NCBI RefSeq assembly: GCF_003725545.1
Contig: NZ_RJLN01000034.1
Location: 1 to 59,808 of the forward strand
DNA from: Micromonospora solifontis
GTDB lineage: Bacteria > Actinomycetota > Actinomycetes > Mycobacteriales > Micromonosporaceae
Direction: 5' to 3'
Length of the DNA: 59,808 bases
The notes below the pieces were generated by a model. It ran no database searches, was not told where the DNA came from, and was given only the letters and a program-made list of their open reading frames with translations. Shown here piece after piece: positions 1-8,143 of the stretch (the stretch's first letter is position 1; each line of letters opens with the position of its first letter). A program made the translations under genes and the position numbers.

Positions 1-1
1 G

Positions 2-193
2 ATCCACCTGGCCGAACTGCTCCGCGCCGGCCTGCACGGCAGCGGCGTGCCGCCCCGGCCCGAGCGGTCCTGGGCCGAGCGGCCCCCGTCGCCGTCCCGG
101 GCCGCCGGGTGGGCCGCCGCCGGGCTGGTCGGGCTGGCCGCGCTCGCCCCGGTGGCCACCGCCGCGGCCCGGCTCCGCCGGTGGGGACGGTGA
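2..193 (+). CDS. C-terminal fragment of a membrane-anchored protein
   Basis: An open frame enters from the left edge and ends at TGA 191-193, leaving 63 residues. The visible part is an amphipathic stretch, a Pro/Arg-rich linker, then one hydrophobic segment of about 20 residues (Gly/Leu/Ala/Val) and a short Arg-rich tail ending RLRRWGR. That looks like a C-terminal single-pass anchor with a cytoplasmic basic tail. The domain that would identify the family lies outside the window, so I do not name a function. It ends 77 bp before the next gene on the same strand. Confidence 0.5.
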   Translation: MHLAELLRAGLHGSGVPPRPERSWAERPPSPSRAAGWAAAGLVGLAALAPVATAAARLRRWGR

Positions 194-270
194 GGGCCGG
201 CCCGACCGCGCGCAGCCGTACCGGATCGGGTGACGAGCGGCCGGTGGACGGCCGGGAGAGGAGGCCCACC

Positions 271-705
271 ATGCGGGCACGCGAGGTACGCCAGCAGACC
301 GGGCGGGTGCTGGTGGTCATCTGCGACAAGGGGGAGGAGGCGGTCGCCGCCGTCGGCGCCGCGCTGCGCGAGCAGGACATCCGGGCCGCCCGGGTGACGG
401 CCGTGGGCGGGTTCACCGACGCGGAACTCGGCTGGTTCGACCGCGACGCCGGCGACTACCGGCGCATCCCGGTCACCGAGCAGGTCGAGGTGCTCTCCCT
501 GCTCGGTGACGTCGCCGAACACGACGGCGAGCCGGTCCTGCACGTGCACGCCGTGCTGGGCCGGTCCGACGGCGGCACCGTCGGCGGCCACCTGCTGCGC
601 GGGCGGGTCTGGCCGACGCTGGAAGTGATCATCTCGGAGGTGGCGCCGGAACTGGCCAAGCGGGTCGACCCGGAGACCGGCCTGGCGCTGATCTCAGCCT
701 CCTGA
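271..705 (+). CDS. PPC/DUF296 domain DNA-binding-like protein
   Basis: A 144-residue protein made almost entirely of one PPC (plant and prokaryote conserved, DUF296) domain. Family hallmarks are the early CDKGEE segment, the VTAVGGF strand-turn, and the LHVHAVLG and GGHL segments whose histidines usually bind metal in this fold. Family members form trimers; plant relatives carry AT-hooks, but the bacterial single-domain forms have no settled function. I chose ATG 271 because a GAGAGGAGG ribosome site lies just upstream at 255-263; the same frame is open further 5' but lacks a comparable site. It is followed 19 bp later by the MOSC gene, which has its own promoter-like box. Confidence 0.85.
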   Translation: MRAREVRQQTGRVLVVICDKGEEAVAAVGAALREQDIRAARVTAVGGFTDAELGWFDRDAGDYRRIPVTEQVEVLSLLGDVAEHDGEPVLHVHAVLGRSDGGTVGGHLLRGRVWPTLEVIISEVAPELAKRVDPETGLALISAS

Positions 706-712
706 CCCGGCC

Positions 713-718
713 TAAGCT
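713..718 (+). promoter_or_regulatory. -10 box of a probable leaderless promoter (MOSC gene)
   Basis: TAAGCT lies six bases before ATG 725, so transcription should begin at or next to the start codon. No Shine-Dalgarno sequence separates them. The same spacing recurs at several other genes in this window. Confidence 0.5.
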
Positions 719-724
719 CGACCC

Positions 725-1198
725 ATGCCCCGGATCGTCCAGCTGCTGGCCTCGCCCGCGCACCGTTTCGTGGGCCGCCCGGCGGACGGCCCGGCGCCCG
801 CCCCGCCCGGCGAACTGGTCGACGAGGTGCGGATCAGGGCCGGCCTGGGCATCGTCGGCGACCGCTACTTCGGCCAGCCGGCGCACCGGGAGGCGAGCGT
901 GACGGTGATCGCGCAGGAGTCGCTGCCGCCCGGGGCGGATCTCACCCAGGTCCGGCGCAACGTGCTCACCGCCGGGCTCGCCGTGGACGACCTGGTCGGC
1001 CGGGTGCTGGTGCTGGACTCCGGCGCCGGGCCCGTCCGCCTGCGCGTGCACACCCGGGCCCACCCGTGCGCCTGGATGGACGTCACCGTCGGGCCCGGCG
1101 CCTGGAAGGCGCTGCGGGGCCGCGGCGGCGTCCGTTGCGAGCCGCTGACCGACGGCCTGCTCCGCGTCGGCCGGCTCGCCGTCACCGTCGAGGCGTGA
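725..1198 (+). CDS. MOSC domain-containing protein
   Basis: A 157-residue stand-alone MOSC domain, the fold found at the C-terminus of molybdenum-cofactor sulfurases and in YiiM/YuaD-like proteins. Diagnostic segments are GIVGDRYFG, HREASVTVIAQE and the RRNVLTAGL motif. A single cysteine in HPCAWMD near residue 118 sits where MOSC proteins often carry a sulfur-carrying or substrate-contacting cysteine. Stand-alone MOSC proteins are linked to sulfur transfer or N-hydroxylated substrate reduction, but the substrate cannot be read from sequence. There are no molybdopterin genes beside it. Translation probably begins on a leaderless mRNA at ATG 725. Confidence 0.85.
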   Translation: MPRIVQLLASPAHRFVGRPADGPAPAPPGELVDEVRIRAGLGIVGDRYFGQPAHREASVTVIAQESLPPGADLTQVRRNVLTAGLAVDDLVGRVLVLDSGAGPVRLRVHTRAHPCAWMDVTVGPGAWKALRGRGGVRCEPLTDGLLRVGRLAVTVEA

Positions 1199-1207
1199 TC
1201 GTCCGCG

Positions 1208-1213
1208 TAGGCT
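1208..1213 (+). promoter_or_regulatory. -10 box of a probable leaderless promoter (NYN gene)
   Basis: TAGGCT is followed by seven bases and then GTG 1221. There is no ribosome-binding sequence between them, which fits a leaderless transcript. Confidence 0.5.
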
Positions 1214-1220
1214 GAGCGGC

Positions 1221-2309
1221 GTGGATCAGGAAGACCGGATCGCGCTGTTCCTCGACTACGAGAACCTGGCGCTGGGCGTACGCGACCACCATGGCGGCAG
1301 GTCCTTCGACTTCCGCCCGATCGCCGACGCGCTCGCCGAACGCGGCCGGGTGGTGGTGCGCCGGGCGTACGCCGACTGGTCGTACTTCGACGAGGACCGG
1401 CGGATGCTCACCCGCTCCCACGTCGAGCTCATTGAGATCCCGCAGCGGATGGGGGCCTCCCGGAAGAACGCGGCCGACATCAAGATGGCCGTGGACGCGG
1501 TCGAGCTGGCCTTCGAACGGGACTACATCTCCACCTTCGTGATCTGCACCGGCGACAGTGACTTCACCCCGCTGGTGCACAAGCTCCGCGAGCTCAACAA
1601 GCGGGTCATCGGCGTCGGGGTGGAGAAGTCGACCTCGGCGCTGCTGCCGCCGGCGTGTGACGAGTTCCTCTACTACGACCGGCTGGAGGGGATCGAGGTG
1701 CCCCCGCCGGCCGCCCGCCGGGGCCGGGCGGCGGCCCGGCCGGCCGCGCCGGAGGCTCGACCCGAGGCGGAGCCGCGGCCCGAGGTCCCGCCCGCGGTGG
1801 AGGAGGAGGAACCCGCCCGGGACGTGGACCGCCTCGCGGTGCTCGTGGCGCAGACGGTGGCCGGCCTGCAGGGCAGCTCCAGCGGCGAGGTGACCGCCTC
1901 CGGGCTGAAGCGGACGTTGCTGCGCAAGGATCCCACGTTCAGCGAGTCCGACTACGGCTTCCGCACCTTCGGCGAGCTGCTGCGACACCTGGCCGGGCAC
2001 AACGTGGTCGAGCTGGCCGAGGGGCCCGCCAAGGGCGACCCCGAGGTGTCGCTGCCGGAGCGGGGTGACCGGGAGGCGGCCTTCGAGCTGCTCCGCGCGG
2101 TGGTGGCGGAGCTGGCCGCGGACGGCGGGGCGGCGGCGCTGTCCGGGCTGAAGAACCAGCTCCGCCGGGCCCGGCCGGACTTCAGCGAGAAGAAGTTGGG
2201 CTACCGCAGCTTCCTCCAGTTCGTCAAGGCGGCCGCCACCAGCGGGCTGGTCGACCTGGGCTGGGACGCCGACGCCGACGACTACCTGCTCACCCCGCGG
2301 CGCTCGTGA
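1221..2309 (+). CDS. NYN-domain (PIN-like) putative ribonuclease with two OST-HTH/LOTUS domains
   Basis: A 362-residue protein. Residues about 5-155 form a NYN/LabA-like PIN-fold domain with the acidic metal-binding set visible as LDYEN, NAADIKMAVD and CTGDSDF. After a Pro/Ala/Glu-rich linker (about 160-200) come two copies of a winged-helix OST-HTH (LOTUS) domain, each ending in a similar 'YGFRTFGELL' or 'YRSFLQFV' motif, near residues 205-270 and 280-355. NYN domains are RNA nucleases and LOTUS domains bind RNA in eukaryotes, so an RNA-processing role is likely, though the target is unknown. Start GTG 1221 follows a TAGGCT box with leaderless spacing. The next gene is 195 bp away. Confidence 0.88.
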   Translation: MDQEDRIALFLDYENLALGVRDHHGGRSFDFRPIADALAERGRVVVRRAYADWSYFDEDRRMLTRSHVELIEIPQRMGASRKNAADIKMAVDAVELAFERDYISTFVICTGDSDFTPLVHKLRELNKRVIGVGVEKSTSALLPPACDEFLYYDRLEGIEVPPPAARRGRAAARPAAPEARPEAEPRPEVPPAVEEEEPARDVDRLAVLVAQTVAGLQGSSSGEVTASGLKRTLLRKDPTFSESDYGFRTFGELLRHLAGHNVVELAEGPAKGDPEVSLPERGDREAAFELLRAVVAELAADGGAAALSGLKNQLRRARPDFSEKKLGYRSFLQFVKAAATSGLVDLGWDADADDYLLTPRRS

Positions 2310-2332
2310 TCCCGTCTCCGGCGCCTCCGGCC

Positions 2333-2360
2333 CGGGAACTTTCCCGCCCCCGCCACCGAC
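2333..2360 (+). promoter_or_regulatory. Inverted repeat and possible ECF-type promoter before the sigma gene
   Basis: CGGGAACTTTCCCG (2333-2346) is an inverted repeat with a two-base centre and contains GGAAC, the usual -35 element of ECF sigma factors. A CGAC tetramer follows 17 bases later. This could be an autoregulated promoter of the ECF sigma gene starting at 2505, but the -10 match is weak. Confidence 0.3.
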
Positions 2361-2504
2361 CAACACGGCAGGGCCGTCGCCGCACCGGTGGCGTCCCCCG
2401 GGCCGGACGTGAGGTCGGAGGAGGACCGTGCGGATGAACCGAGCGACGCCCCGCTCCGTACTGCCGGGCATGGGTGGGACGCGGCGACGGCGGCGGCCGG
2501 TCGC

Positions 2505-3080
2505 ATGACGGCCGAGGCCGACGACGACCAGGTGACCCGCTGGGCGCAGCGGGCCGCACGGGGTGACCAGCAGGCCGCCGCGGCCTTCGTCCGGGCCCTG
2601 CAGGGCCCGGTGTGGCGGTTCCTGGCCCACCTGGCCGGACCCGGCGAGGCGGACGACCTGGCCCAGGACACGTTCCTGCGGGCGCTGCGGAGCCTGCCCG
2701 GCTTCGCCGGCCGTTCCTCCGCCCGGACCTGGGTCTTCACCATCGCCCGGCGGGTCGCGGTGGACCACGTCCGGGCCGCGACGGCCCGGCCCCGGACGGC
2801 GGCGCTGCCCGACTGGCAGAGCGCGGCGGAGGCCGCCGGCGCGGTCATCGCCGGCAGCGACGACACCGTGACCCTGCGGCGCCTCGTCGCCGCCCTGGCG
2901 CCGGAGCGCCGGGAGGCGTTCGTCGCCACGCAGATCGTCGGGCTGTCCTACGCGGAGGCCGCCGAGGTGTGCGGCTGCCCGGTCGGCACCATCCGTTCGC
3001 GGGTGGCCCGGGCCCGGGAGGACCTGATCGCCGCCTGGCAGGACGGCTCCCGCCCGGCCCGGGGTGCCCGGGTGGTCTGA
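2505..3080 (+). CDS. ECF-type RNA polymerase sigma factor
   Basis: A 191-residue sigma-70 family protein of the ECF type. Region 2 is seen as the segment through DDLAQDTFLRALRSLPGF and ARTWVFTIARRVAVDHVR. Region 4 is the helix-turn-helix near VGLSYAEAAEVCGCPVG followed by TIRSRVARAREDL. ATG 2505 gives a normal ECF length; the frame is open upstream but adds an unrelated acidic leader. The gene ends 88 bp before the stop of a zinc-finger membrane protein on the opposite strand, which is the likely anti-sigma factor. The pairing is convergent rather than the usual co-transcribed arrangement. The closest named family in actinobacteria is the SigC group; that assignment is from memory of the family. 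Confidence 0.9.
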   Translation: MTAEADDDQVTRWAQRAARGDQQAAAAFVRALQGPVWRFLAHLAGPGEADDLAQDTFLRALRSLPGFAGRSSARTWVFTIARRVAVDHVRAATARPRTAALPDWQSAAEAAGAVIAGSDDTVTLRRLVAALAPERREAFVATQIVGLSYAEAAEVCGCPVGTIRSRVARAREDLIAAWQDGSRPARGARVV

Positions 3081-3168
3081 CGGCTCACCGCAGGTCGGGG
3101 CATCCGACGACCGAGAGGCCGCGACCTGCCGCCGGCCGCGGCATACGCGACGCGGGGCACGGTGCGGG

Positions 3169-3900
3169 TCAGGCCGCCCGGCGGTCGCGGGCCTGTGCGG
3201 AGTACGGCGGCAACAGCCGCAGCGGCGCCGGCTCGGCCGGCTCCTCCAGCCGCAGCGACCAGCGGGAGCCGGCGGAGCGCCCGCGCTGCGGCGGCGTGCC
3301 GCCGGACCGCCAGCGGGGCCGGGAGAGCACCAGCACGACCACCCAGCCGGCCAGCAGGAACCCGTGGCTGACCAGTCGCTGCACCCCGACCTGGCCGGTG
3401 ATCAGGTCGTTCACCGACAACAGCAGCAGGGTGGCGACGAAGGCGCTGAGCATCGGCAGCAGCCCGGCCGGGGCGGACCGGCGTACCGCGACGACCAGGA
3501 AGCCGGCGCCCACGGCCACGTTCCACGCCGCGGACTCGTGCCACAGGTGCTGGCCGGAGGTGTGCACGTGGTCGACGACGGCGTCCCGGCCGACCTGGGC
3601 CAGCCCGAGTGCCACCTGCACCGCGCCCAGCAGCCCGAGCAGCGTACGCAGGCCGAGCGACACCCGGTCCCGCCAGGCCCGCCGCACCGGGGGCGCCGCC
3701 GCGAGCACCACGTCGACGAGGTCCGGCAGCTCCGGCACCGGGTGCGTCCGCGCCCGCCGGGTCAACGCCACCGCCGCCTCGTGCCAGGCCCGGCAGCCGG
3801 CGCAGCCGGCCAGGTGCTCCTCGGCCGCCGCCGCCTCGGACCGGGTCGCCTCCCCGTCCAGCTGCGCCGACAGGATCTCCCGCCACTGCTCACACGCCAT
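3169..3900 (-). CDS. zf-HC2 membrane protein, probable anti-sigma factor
   Basis: A 243-residue protein. The N-terminal 40 residues carry the anti-sigma zinc-finger motif HLAGCAGC (HxxxCxxC), preceded by a conserved CEQWREILSAQLDGE helix. The remainder has about five to six hydrophobic membrane segments between residues 80 and 200 and a basic, Pro-rich C-terminus. Such zf-HC2 membrane proteins hold an ECF sigma factor at the membrane until a signal arrives. The convergent ECF sigma gene at 2505-3080 is the obvious partner. The polytopic membrane part is larger than a typical single-pass anti-sigma factor, so a transport or sensing role in addition is possible. Confidence 0.8.
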   Translation of the reverse strand: MACEQWREILSAQLDGEATRSEAAAAEEHLAGCAGCRAWHEAAVALTRRARTHPVPELPDLVDVVLAAAPPVRRAWRDRVSLGLRTLLGLLGAVQVALGLAQVGRDAVVDHVHTSGQHLWHESAAWNVAVGAGFLVVAVRRSAPAGLLPMLSAFVATLLLLSVNDLITGQVGVQRLVSHGFLLAGWVVVLVLSRPRWRSGGTPPQRGRSAGSRWSLRLEEPAEPAPLRLLPPYSAQARDRRAA

Positions 3901-3990
3901 GTACGGGTAGTCGTCGGGGCCGGCCGCCCGGTTCCCGGCGAGGCCCGGAAACCGGCGCGGCGGGGCGGGCCACCGGCCGGCACGGGCGAC

Positions 3991-3996
3991 TAGCTT
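3991..3996 (+). promoter_or_regulatory. Candidate -10 box for the lactone-oxidase-like gene
   Basis: TAGCTT about 57 bases before GTG 4053 could be the -10 of a leadered transcript. The intergenic stretch 3901-4052 between divergent genes must hold both promoters. Confidence 0.3.
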
Positions 3997-4052
3997 CGGC
4001 GCCGGCGGGTAAGACCGGGCGTCCGGGACACCGTCGGGGCGGGGGAGCAGGT

Positions 4053-5258
4053 GTGACGCGGTCGTTCGTGAACTGGTCCGGCAGCCTCTCCTTCACCCCG
4101 GCGGAGTACGCCGAGCCCGCCGACGAGGACGCGGTGCGGGCCCTGGTGCGGCGCGCCCGGGACGCCGGCACGACCGTCCGGCCGGTCGGCTCCGGCCACT
4201 CGTCCAGCCCGCTGGTGCGCACCGACGGGATCCTGGTCAGCCTCGACCGGCTCGCCGGGGTGATCGCCGACGACGGGAACCTCGCCACCGCCTGGGCCGG
4301 CACCCGGCTCCGGGCGCTCGGCGAAGGGCTCTATGCCGCCGGCCTCGCCATGGACAACCTCGGCGACGTCGACTACCAGTCGATCGCCGGGGCCACCGCC
4401 ACCGGCACCCACGGCACCGGCCTGGGCTTCGGCAACCTGAGCACGCAGCTCGTCGGCGTACGCCTGGTCACCGGGACCGGGGAGACCCTGGACATCGCCG
4501 TGGACCGCAACCCGGACCTGCTGCCCGCCGCGCGGCTCTCCCTCGGGGCGCTCGGCGTCGTCACCCGGGTCACCCTCGACGTCCAGCCCCGCTACGACCT
4601 GCACCGCCGCTCGTGGTGCGCGCACCTCGACTGGACCCTGGAGCACCTGGCCGAGCTCCAGCACACCAACCGCAACATGGATTTCTACTGGTATCCGCGC
4701 AGCGACCTGACCCAGGTCCGGGTGCTGAACCGGGTCGACGAGACGCCGGACGAGCGCGCCTGGGCCGGTCGCCGGGCCGGAGCGGTCGGGACGCGGGAGA
4801 GTCAGGTCGGCCCGACCCACCGCACCATCCCCCGGCACCGTGAGCTGCGCTTCGAGGAGATCGAGTACATGCTGCCGTCGGAGGCGTTCCCGGCCTGCTT
4901 CGCCGAGGTGCGCCGACGGATCCGGGAGCGGCACCGCCGGGTGGCCGGCTGGCGGGTGCTGGTGCGCAGTATCGCCCCGGACGACATCTGGCTCAGCAAC
5001 GCCTACGGCCGGCCCACCACCACGATCGCCTGCCTGCAGAACACCTCCCTGCCGTACGAGGAGTACTTCCGGGACATGGAGGCGGTCTTCCGGCAGTACG
5101 GCGGTCGGCCGCACTGGGGCAAGAAGCACTGGCTCACCGCCCGGGAATTGCGTCCGCTCTATCCCCGTTGGGACGACTTCCAGGCGGTACGCCGCCGTCT
5201 CGACCCGGACGGGGTGTTCCTCACCCCCGACCTGGCCCGGCTACTGGAGGAGGGGTGA
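4053..5258 (+). CDS. FAD-linked D-arabinono-1,4-lactone oxidase family protein
   Basis: A 401-residue flavoenzyme of the aldonolactone/alditol oxidase branch of the VAO/PCMH superfamily. The N-terminal FAD-binding domain shows the GSGHSSSPLV loop, where the histidine is the expected covalent FAD site, and the GATATGTHGTG segment. The C-terminal domain ends with the HWGKKHW motif typical of the ALO family. Expected chemistry is oxidation of a sugar lactone or alditol at the expense of O2. Start GTG 4053 is preceded by a purine-rich GGGGGAGCAG site. Its stop codon shares a base with the ATG of the following ASRT-like gene, so the two are probably translationally coupled. Confidence 0.88.
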   Translation: MTRSFVNWSGSLSFTPAEYAEPADEDAVRALVRRARDAGTTVRPVGSGHSSSPLVRTDGILVSLDRLAGVIADDGNLATAWAGTRLRALGEGLYAAGLAMDNLGDVDYQSIAGATATGTHGTGLGFGNLSTQLVGVRLVTGTGETLDIAVDRNPDLLPAARLSLGALGVVTRVTLDVQPRYDLHRRSWCAHLDWTLEHLAELQHTNRNMDFYWYPRSDLTQVRVLNRVDETPDERAWAGRRAGAVGTRESQVGPTHRTIPRHRELRFEEIEYMLPSEAFPACFAEVRRRIRERHRRVAGWRVLVRSIAPDDIWLSNAYGRPTTTIACLQNTSLPYEEYFRDMEAVFRQYGGRPHWGKKHWLTARELRPLYPRWDDFQAVRRRLDPDGVFLTPDLARLLEEG

Positions 5259-5632
5259 TGACCGAACTGGGCGCCCGGGTCTGGGTGGTCCCCGGCGGGC
5301 ATGTGCCCTTCCCGGCGCACGGGCCGGAGCCGGCGTTCACCGGCTTCGACCAGCTCTGCGTGCTCAATGCCGGCGACCAGGAGGCCGACCTGAGCCTGGA
5401 CTTCTACTACGAGGACGCCGAACCGGTCGGGCCGTACCGGGTGCGGGTGGGGGCGCGCCGGGTGCGGCACGTCCGGGTCAACGACCTGATCGACCCGGAG
5501 GCGGTCCGGCTGGACCGCCCGTACGGCTGCGTGCTGCGCTCCCCGGTGCCGGTGGTGGTGCAGTTCCTGCGCCAGGACACCCGGCTGCCCGGCGTGGTGG
5601 CGCTGACCGGCACCATGGCCTATCCGGGGTGA
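5258..5632 (+). CDS. Sensory rhodopsin transducer (ASRT) family protein, orphan
   Basis: A 124-residue protein that matches the Anabaena sensory rhodopsin transducer family throughout: VWVVPGGHVPF at the start, a LNAGDQEADLSLDFYYED strand pair, then GPYRVRVGARRVRHVRVNDL and the SPVPVVVQFLRQD strand. The family forms a small beta-sandwich tetramer. Comparative work has proposed that it binds small molecules, probably carbohydrates, in the many bacteria without rhodopsin. No rhodopsin gene is present in this window. Its ATG overlaps the TGA of the lactone-oxidase-like gene, which supports a sugar-related role. This reading of the context is inference. Confidence 0.85.
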   Translation: MTELGARVWVVPGGHVPFPAHGPEPAFTGFDQLCVLNAGDQEADLSLDFYYEDAEPVGPYRVRVGARRVRHVRVNDLIDPEAVRLDRPYGCVLRSPVPVVVQFLRQDTRLPGVVALTGTMAYPG

Positions 5633-5665
5633 GGTTCGCCCGGCGCGCGGCGGGTACCCCCGCGC

Positions 5666-6778
5666 ATGCGGGAAGCCAGGGCCCGGTGGGGCCACCGGGT
5701 CCGGGACACCGGCCGGGACACCTACCGGCGGCTGCGGACGTACCTGATCGTGGCGGTGCAGGCCGGCCTGGCCGCCACCCTCGCCTGGGTGGCGGCCCGC
5801 GAACTGCTGGGCAGCGCCGAGCCGACGTTCGCGCCGGCCGCCGCCGTCGGTGTCATCGCCGCGTCGCTGGGCCACCGTGCCCGGCGCACCGCCGAGCTGG
5901 TGGTCGGGGTGGTGCTCGGCATCACCGTCGGGGACCTGCTGATCGCGGCGGTGGGCACCGGGCCCTGGCAGACCGGCGTGATCGTCTTCCTGGCGGTCAC
6001 CGCCGCGGTGCTGGTACGCGGCCCCAGCGCCCTGGTGACCCAGGCCGGCGGTACGGCGGTCCTGGTCGCCACGCTGACCCCCACCGCCCCCGACCTGGAG
6101 CTGCCCCGGACGGTCAACGCGCTGGTGGGCGGGATCGTCGGCCTGCTGGTCGTGCTCGTGCTCGCCCCGCTCAACCCGCTGCGCACGGTCCGCCGGGTCG
6201 CCGACCCGGCCCTGGACGTGTTCGCCCGCGACCTGACCGCGTCGGCGGAGGCGCTGGCCCGGCGGGACGCCCGCGCCGCCGAGGAGGTGCTGGACCGGAT
6301 GCGCGCCGCCGAGCCGGAACTCGACCGGCTCGGTGAGGTGGTCAACGCCGCCGAGGAGGTGGTCCGACTCTCCCCGGTGCGCTGGCGCCGCCGGCGGGTC
6401 CTCGCCGCCTACCGCAGCGGGGTCGAGCACATGGACCGGGCCTTCCGCAACAGCCGGGCCCTGGTCCGGCGGATCGGCACCACGCTGCGCGACGAGGAGC
6501 CGGTGCCCGCCGGACTGCCCGCCGCGGTGGCGCAGGTCGCCGAGGCGGTCCGGTTGCTGCACCGGGAGTTCCTGGCCGCCCGGGAGCCGGTGCGGGCCCG
6601 CGCGCGGGTGCTGGACGCGGTCCGCGAGGCGGGGCGGGCGTGCCGGCAGGACGTCGGCTTCTCCGGCACCATCGTCGTGTCGCAGCTGCGGACCGTCGCC
6701 AACGACCTGCTCCGCGCCACCGGTGTGCCCCGCGACGAGGCGCGCCGGCTGGTCCGCCGGGCCGCCGCCGGTCGGTGA
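5666..6778 (+). CDS. FUSC family integral membrane protein
   Basis: A 370-residue protein with a block of about six hydrophobic segments (residues 25-175) in the FUSC/aromatic-acid-exporter pattern, including the early FAPAAAVGVIAASLGHR segment after the first helix. The C-terminal half (about 190-365) is a soluble, Arg/Ala/Glu-rich helical domain expected in the cytoplasm. Relatives include the AaeB/YccS group, thought to export aromatic acids or other weak acids. The substrate here is unknown. It begins 33 bp after the ASRT-like gene and may be read through from it, though a TACCCC box just upstream could also serve as a promoter. Confidence 0.75.
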   Translation: MREARARWGHRVRDTGRDTYRRLRTYLIVAVQAGLAATLAWVAARELLGSAEPTFAPAAAVGVIAASLGHRARRTAELVVGVVLGITVGDLLIAAVGTGPWQTGVIVFLAVTAAVLVRGPSALVTQAGGTAVLVATLTPTAPDLELPRTVNALVGGIVGLLVVLVLAPLNPLRTVRRVADPALDVFARDLTASAEALARRDARAAEEVLDRMRAAEPELDRLGEVVNAAEEVVRLSPVRWRRRRVLAAYRSGVEHMDRAFRNSRALVRRIGTTLRDEEPVPAGLPAAVAQVAEAVRLLHREFLAAREPVRARARVLDAVREAGRACRQDVGFSGTIVVSQLRTVANDLLRATGVPRDEARRLVRRAAAGR

Positions 6779-6823
6779 CACCGGTGTGCCATCGTGGTCC
6801 TCCGCCGAGGGAGGGGGACGCCG

Positions 6824-7966
6824 ATGGACCTGGACGCGGATCGGCCCGGGCCGTTGAGCGGCCTGCTGGTCGCCGACTTCTCCCGGGTCCTCGCCGGCCC
6901 GTACGCCACCATGCTCCTCGCCGACCTGGGCGCCGACGTGGTCAAGGTGGAGGGCCCCGGCGGGGACGACACCCGCACCTGGGCGCCCCCGGTCCGCGAC
7001 GGCGTCGCCACCTACTACCTGGGCGTCAACCGGAACAAGCGCTCGGTGGTGCTCGACCTCGCCGACCCCGGCGACCTGGTGCTGGCCCGCCGGCTCGCCG
7101 CGCGTGCCGATGTCATGATCCAGAACTTCCGGCCGGGCGCGCTGCGCCGGTTCGGCCTCGACCACGCCGGGGTCGCGGCCGGCAACCCCCGCATCGTGTA
7201 CGCCTCGATCAGCGGCTTCGGCGCCGCCGGCGGCGCCGACCTGCCCGGGTACGACCTGATGGTGCAGGCGGCCTCCGGGCTGATGAGCCTCACCGGCGAC
7301 GCCGACGGCCCGCCGTACAAGGCCGGGGTGGCGGTGCTCGACGTGATCGCCGGCCTGCACGCGGCGGTCGGGATCCTCGCCGCCCTGCGGCACCGGGAGC
7401 GCACCGGCGTCGGTCAGCACGTCGAGGTGGACCTGCTCTCCTCGGCGCTGTCCGGGCTGGTCAACCACGCCAGCGCGTACGTCGCCGGCGGGGTGGTGCC
7501 GACCCGGATGGGCAACGCCCATCCGAGCATCTTCCCGTACGAGCCGCTGCCCACCGCCGACGGCGAGCTGGTCGTGATCGCCGGCAACGACCGTCAGTTC
7601 CGTACCCTCTGCCAGGTGCTGGGCGTGCCGGAGCTGGCCGACGACCCCCGGTTCCGGCGCAACCGGGACCGCACCGCCAACCGGGACGCGCTGCGACCGC
7701 TGCTGGTCGAGCGGCTGCGGCGACGCGGCGGCGACGAGTGGTTCCGGGAGCTGCGGGCGGCCGGGGTGCCGTGCAGCCCGATCAACCCACTGGACCGGGG
7801 GGTCGCGCTGGCCCGGGACCTGGGGCTGGACCCGGTGGTCGAGGTGGACGGGGTGCCCGGGGTGCGGCACCCGGTCGGCTTCTCGGCCACCCCACCGCGC
7901 TACCACCTGCCCCCGCCCGAGCTGGACGCGCACGGCGCGGAAATCCGCGCCTGGCTGGCGGAGTGA
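6824..7966 (+). CDS. CaiB/BaiF family (class III) CoA-transferase
   Basis: A 380-residue class III CoA-transferase. Seen features are [30 protein letters not shown] at the N-terminus, which is the family signature around the CoA site, followed by the [12 protein letters not shown] segment with the aspartate region used in catalysis, and [16 protein letters not shown]. Such enzymes move CoA between carboxylic acids, often in degradation of carnitine, oxalate or aromatic acids. Nothing nearby fixes the substrate. ATG 6824 is preceded by a GAGGGAGGGGG ribosome site; the longer open frame upstream is not needed. It ends 177 bp before the LCP gene on the same strand. Confidence 0.9.
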   Translation: MDLDADRPGPLSGLLVADFSRVLAGPYATMLLADLGADVVKVEGPGGDDTRTWAPPVRDGVATYYLGVNRNKRSVVLDLADPGDLVLARRLAARADVMIQNFRPGALRRFGLDHAGVAAGNPRIVYASISGFGAAGGADLPGYDLMVQAASGLMSLTGDADGPPYKAGVAVLDVIAGLHAAVGILAALRHRERTGVGQHVEVDLLSSALSGLVNHASAYVAGGVVPTRMGNAHPSIFPYEPLPTADGELVVIAGNDRQFRTLCQVLGVPELADDPRFRRNRDRTANRDALRPLLVERLRRRGGDEWFRELRAAGVPCSPINPLDRGVALARDLGLDPVVEVDGVPGVRHPVGFSATPPRYHLPPPELDAHGAEIRAWLAE

Positions 7967-8143
7967 GGCTCGCCGGTCCGATCCGGCTCGTCCTGCGGCA
8001 CGTCGCGGTGTCCCGGGCGCTGGACCCGGTGTACAGGTGATTCACAGCTGAGCGGGCGGACGAGCGGCCCTCGGCGCGCATACCCTTGTGCCGCCCACCG
8101 ATCGTCCCGGCCCGCCCAGCGGGCGTCCGCAGGAGGTCACCTC

